Shown in pieces: positions 4,838-5,013 of a stretch of 5,013 nucleotides of DNA (position 1 is the first letter of the stretch; the number at the start of each line of letters is the position of its first letter). The notes under the pieces are model-generated. The model was given only the letters and a program-made list of their open reading frames with translations. It was not told the origin of the DNA and made no database searches. A program made the position numbers and the translations under genes. This DNA comes from Clostridia bacterium (GTDB lineage: Bacteria > Bacillota_A > Clostridia > Oscillospirales > CAG-382): positions 1 to 5,013 of the forward strand of contig JAFWWX010000228.1 in the NCBI GenBank assembly GCA_017517985.1, written 5' to 3'.

Positions 4838-4907
4838 TCTTAAAACCTCCTAAAATTAATTTTGTTTTGTTTTTGGTACCTGTGTGGATCTCCACAATCA
4901 TAGGCAT
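4767..4907 (-). CDS. Candidate short ORF (46 codons) in the operon leader (uncertain)
   Basis: AAGGAGAGG directly precedes an ATG at 4907, and a second in-frame ATG at 4901 is better spaced from it. The frame starts MPMIVEIHTGTKNKTKL and ends at TAA 4769-4767, overlapping the first operon gene by 71 nt in another frame. The ribosome binding site is good, which is why I list it. The overlap, lysine-rich composition and lack of any recognisable pattern argue that it is a leader ORF or a chance frame rather than a functional protein. If translated, ribosomes would pass over the AGGAGG and start of the 118-aa gene and could alter its expression. Confidence 0.25.
   Translation of the reverse strand: MPMIVEIHTGTKNKTKLILGGFKNECKKRKCQSFDKGRCNQAEQRY
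4883..4896. promoter_or_regulatory. Short palindrome in the operon leader
   Basis: TGTGGA-TC-TCCACA is an inverted repeat with perfect 6-bp arms, about 46 nt before the first operon start codon. As RNA it could form only a very tight hairpin. As DNA it could be a small protein site. The function is not shown by the sequence. Confidence 0.3.
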
Positions 4908-4931
4908 CCTCTCCTTCTTTAAAAATTTATA

Positions 4932-4955
4932 TTAAAAGCAGTTTTCTGCTTTTAA
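4932..4955 (-). other. Perfect 10-bp hairpin following the right-edge terminator
   Basis: TTAAAAGCAG and CTGCTTTTAA flank an AAAA loop in the minus-strand RNA. No U-tract follows, so it is not itself a terminator. Its 5' half is also perfectly complementary over 11 bases to the 3' arm and U-tract of the terminator at 4961-5007 (4943-4953 with 4964-4974), giving a mutually exclusive fold. A weak promoter reading (TTGCTT, 19 bp, TAATAT) would place this palindrome in its spacer, but I do not call that promoter. Confidence 0.5.
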
Positions 4956-4960
4956 GCAAT

Positions 4961-5007
4961 AAAAAAAGCAGAAACAAATAACTCTGATTTGAGTTAATCA
5001 TTTCTGC
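4961..5007 (-). terminator. Intrinsic terminator in the operon leader (copy R of a repeated element)
   Basis: In minus-strand RNA GCAGAAA (5007-5001) pairs with TTTCTGC (4974-4968). The stem continues through U-G and G-U wobbles and one U-U mismatch to AACTC/GAGTT, closing a 6-nt loop. Seven U residues (4967-4961) follow. It terminates leftward transcription 123 nt before the first operon gene. Whether it ends the gene to the right or attenuates this operon cannot be decided here, because the promoter would lie beyond the window. The strong resemblance to 1095-1147 favours a shared leader role. Confidence 0.85.
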
Positions 5008-5013
5008 ATATAT

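Noticed and set aside
1470..4843. Plus-strand ORFs opposite the operon (for example 2443-2817, 3233-3649, 4153-4533)
   Set aside because: All lie antisense to well-supported minus-strand genes with strong ribosome binding sites. Their products look like reverse-complement shadows, and no promoter or ribosome binding site supports them.
1..5013. tRNA, rRNA, CRISPR array, insertion sequence ends, attachment site or replication origin
   Set aside because: I saw no regularly spaced repeats, no transposase or integrase frame, no iterons and no tRNA-like cloverleaf. The only repeat is the pair of leader terminators.

Overview
This window looks like an accessory region (integrative element, plasmid or prophage-like) of a low-GC Gram-positive bacterium, most likely a gut Clostridia/Lachnospiraceae-type Firmicute. 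The support is AT-rich DNA, strong AGGAGG/GGAGG ribosome binding sites before almost every gene, a consensus TTGACA-17-TAAAAT promoter, U-rich intrinsic terminators, and tightly overlapping small genes of mostly unknown function. The host assignment is inference. All convincing genes are on the minus strand, so the window reads from right to left.

Right edge (4838-5013): a 5' leader or intergenic region. It holds an intrinsic terminator (4961-5007), a perfect 10-bp hairpin just downstream of it (4932-4955), a small palindrome (4883-4896) and a possible short ORF with its own ribosome binding site.

Main operon (4837 down to 1368): eight co-directional genes with overlaps of 1-20 nt or gaps of 2-4 nt. 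In order they encode a 118-aa unknown; a 182-aa unknown with an acidic tail; a 252-aa protein with a C-terminal LigA-type BRCT domain; a 56-aa small protein; a 225-aa YkgJ-type CxxCxxCC cysteine-cluster protein; a 107-aa unknown; a 152-aa protein with an N-terminal four-cysteine zinc ribbon; and a 70-aa small protein. The spacing implies one transcript with translational coupling.

Leader region (1039-1367): no large gene. It holds a strong minus-strand promoter with a palindrome between -35 and -10. About 270 nt of structured leader follow, with two successive intrinsic terminators and several other hairpins, before a good ribosome binding site and the start of the last gene. A 38-codon ORF begins at about the predicted transcription start and ends inside the first terminator hairpin.

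Left edge (1-1038): the first 346 codons of a minus-strand gene that runs off the window. It resembles the large conserved unknown proteins of Firmicute plasmids and integrative elements (DUF932-like, tentative).

The most interesting signal is RNA-level. The terminator before the left gene and the terminator before the operon are diverged copies of one hairpin. Three stem base pairs differ by compensatory changes and the tandem U-G/G-U wobble is kept. Each copy is followed by a second hairpin and then a gene start. This suggests a shared leader element that may control readthrough into several operons of the same element.
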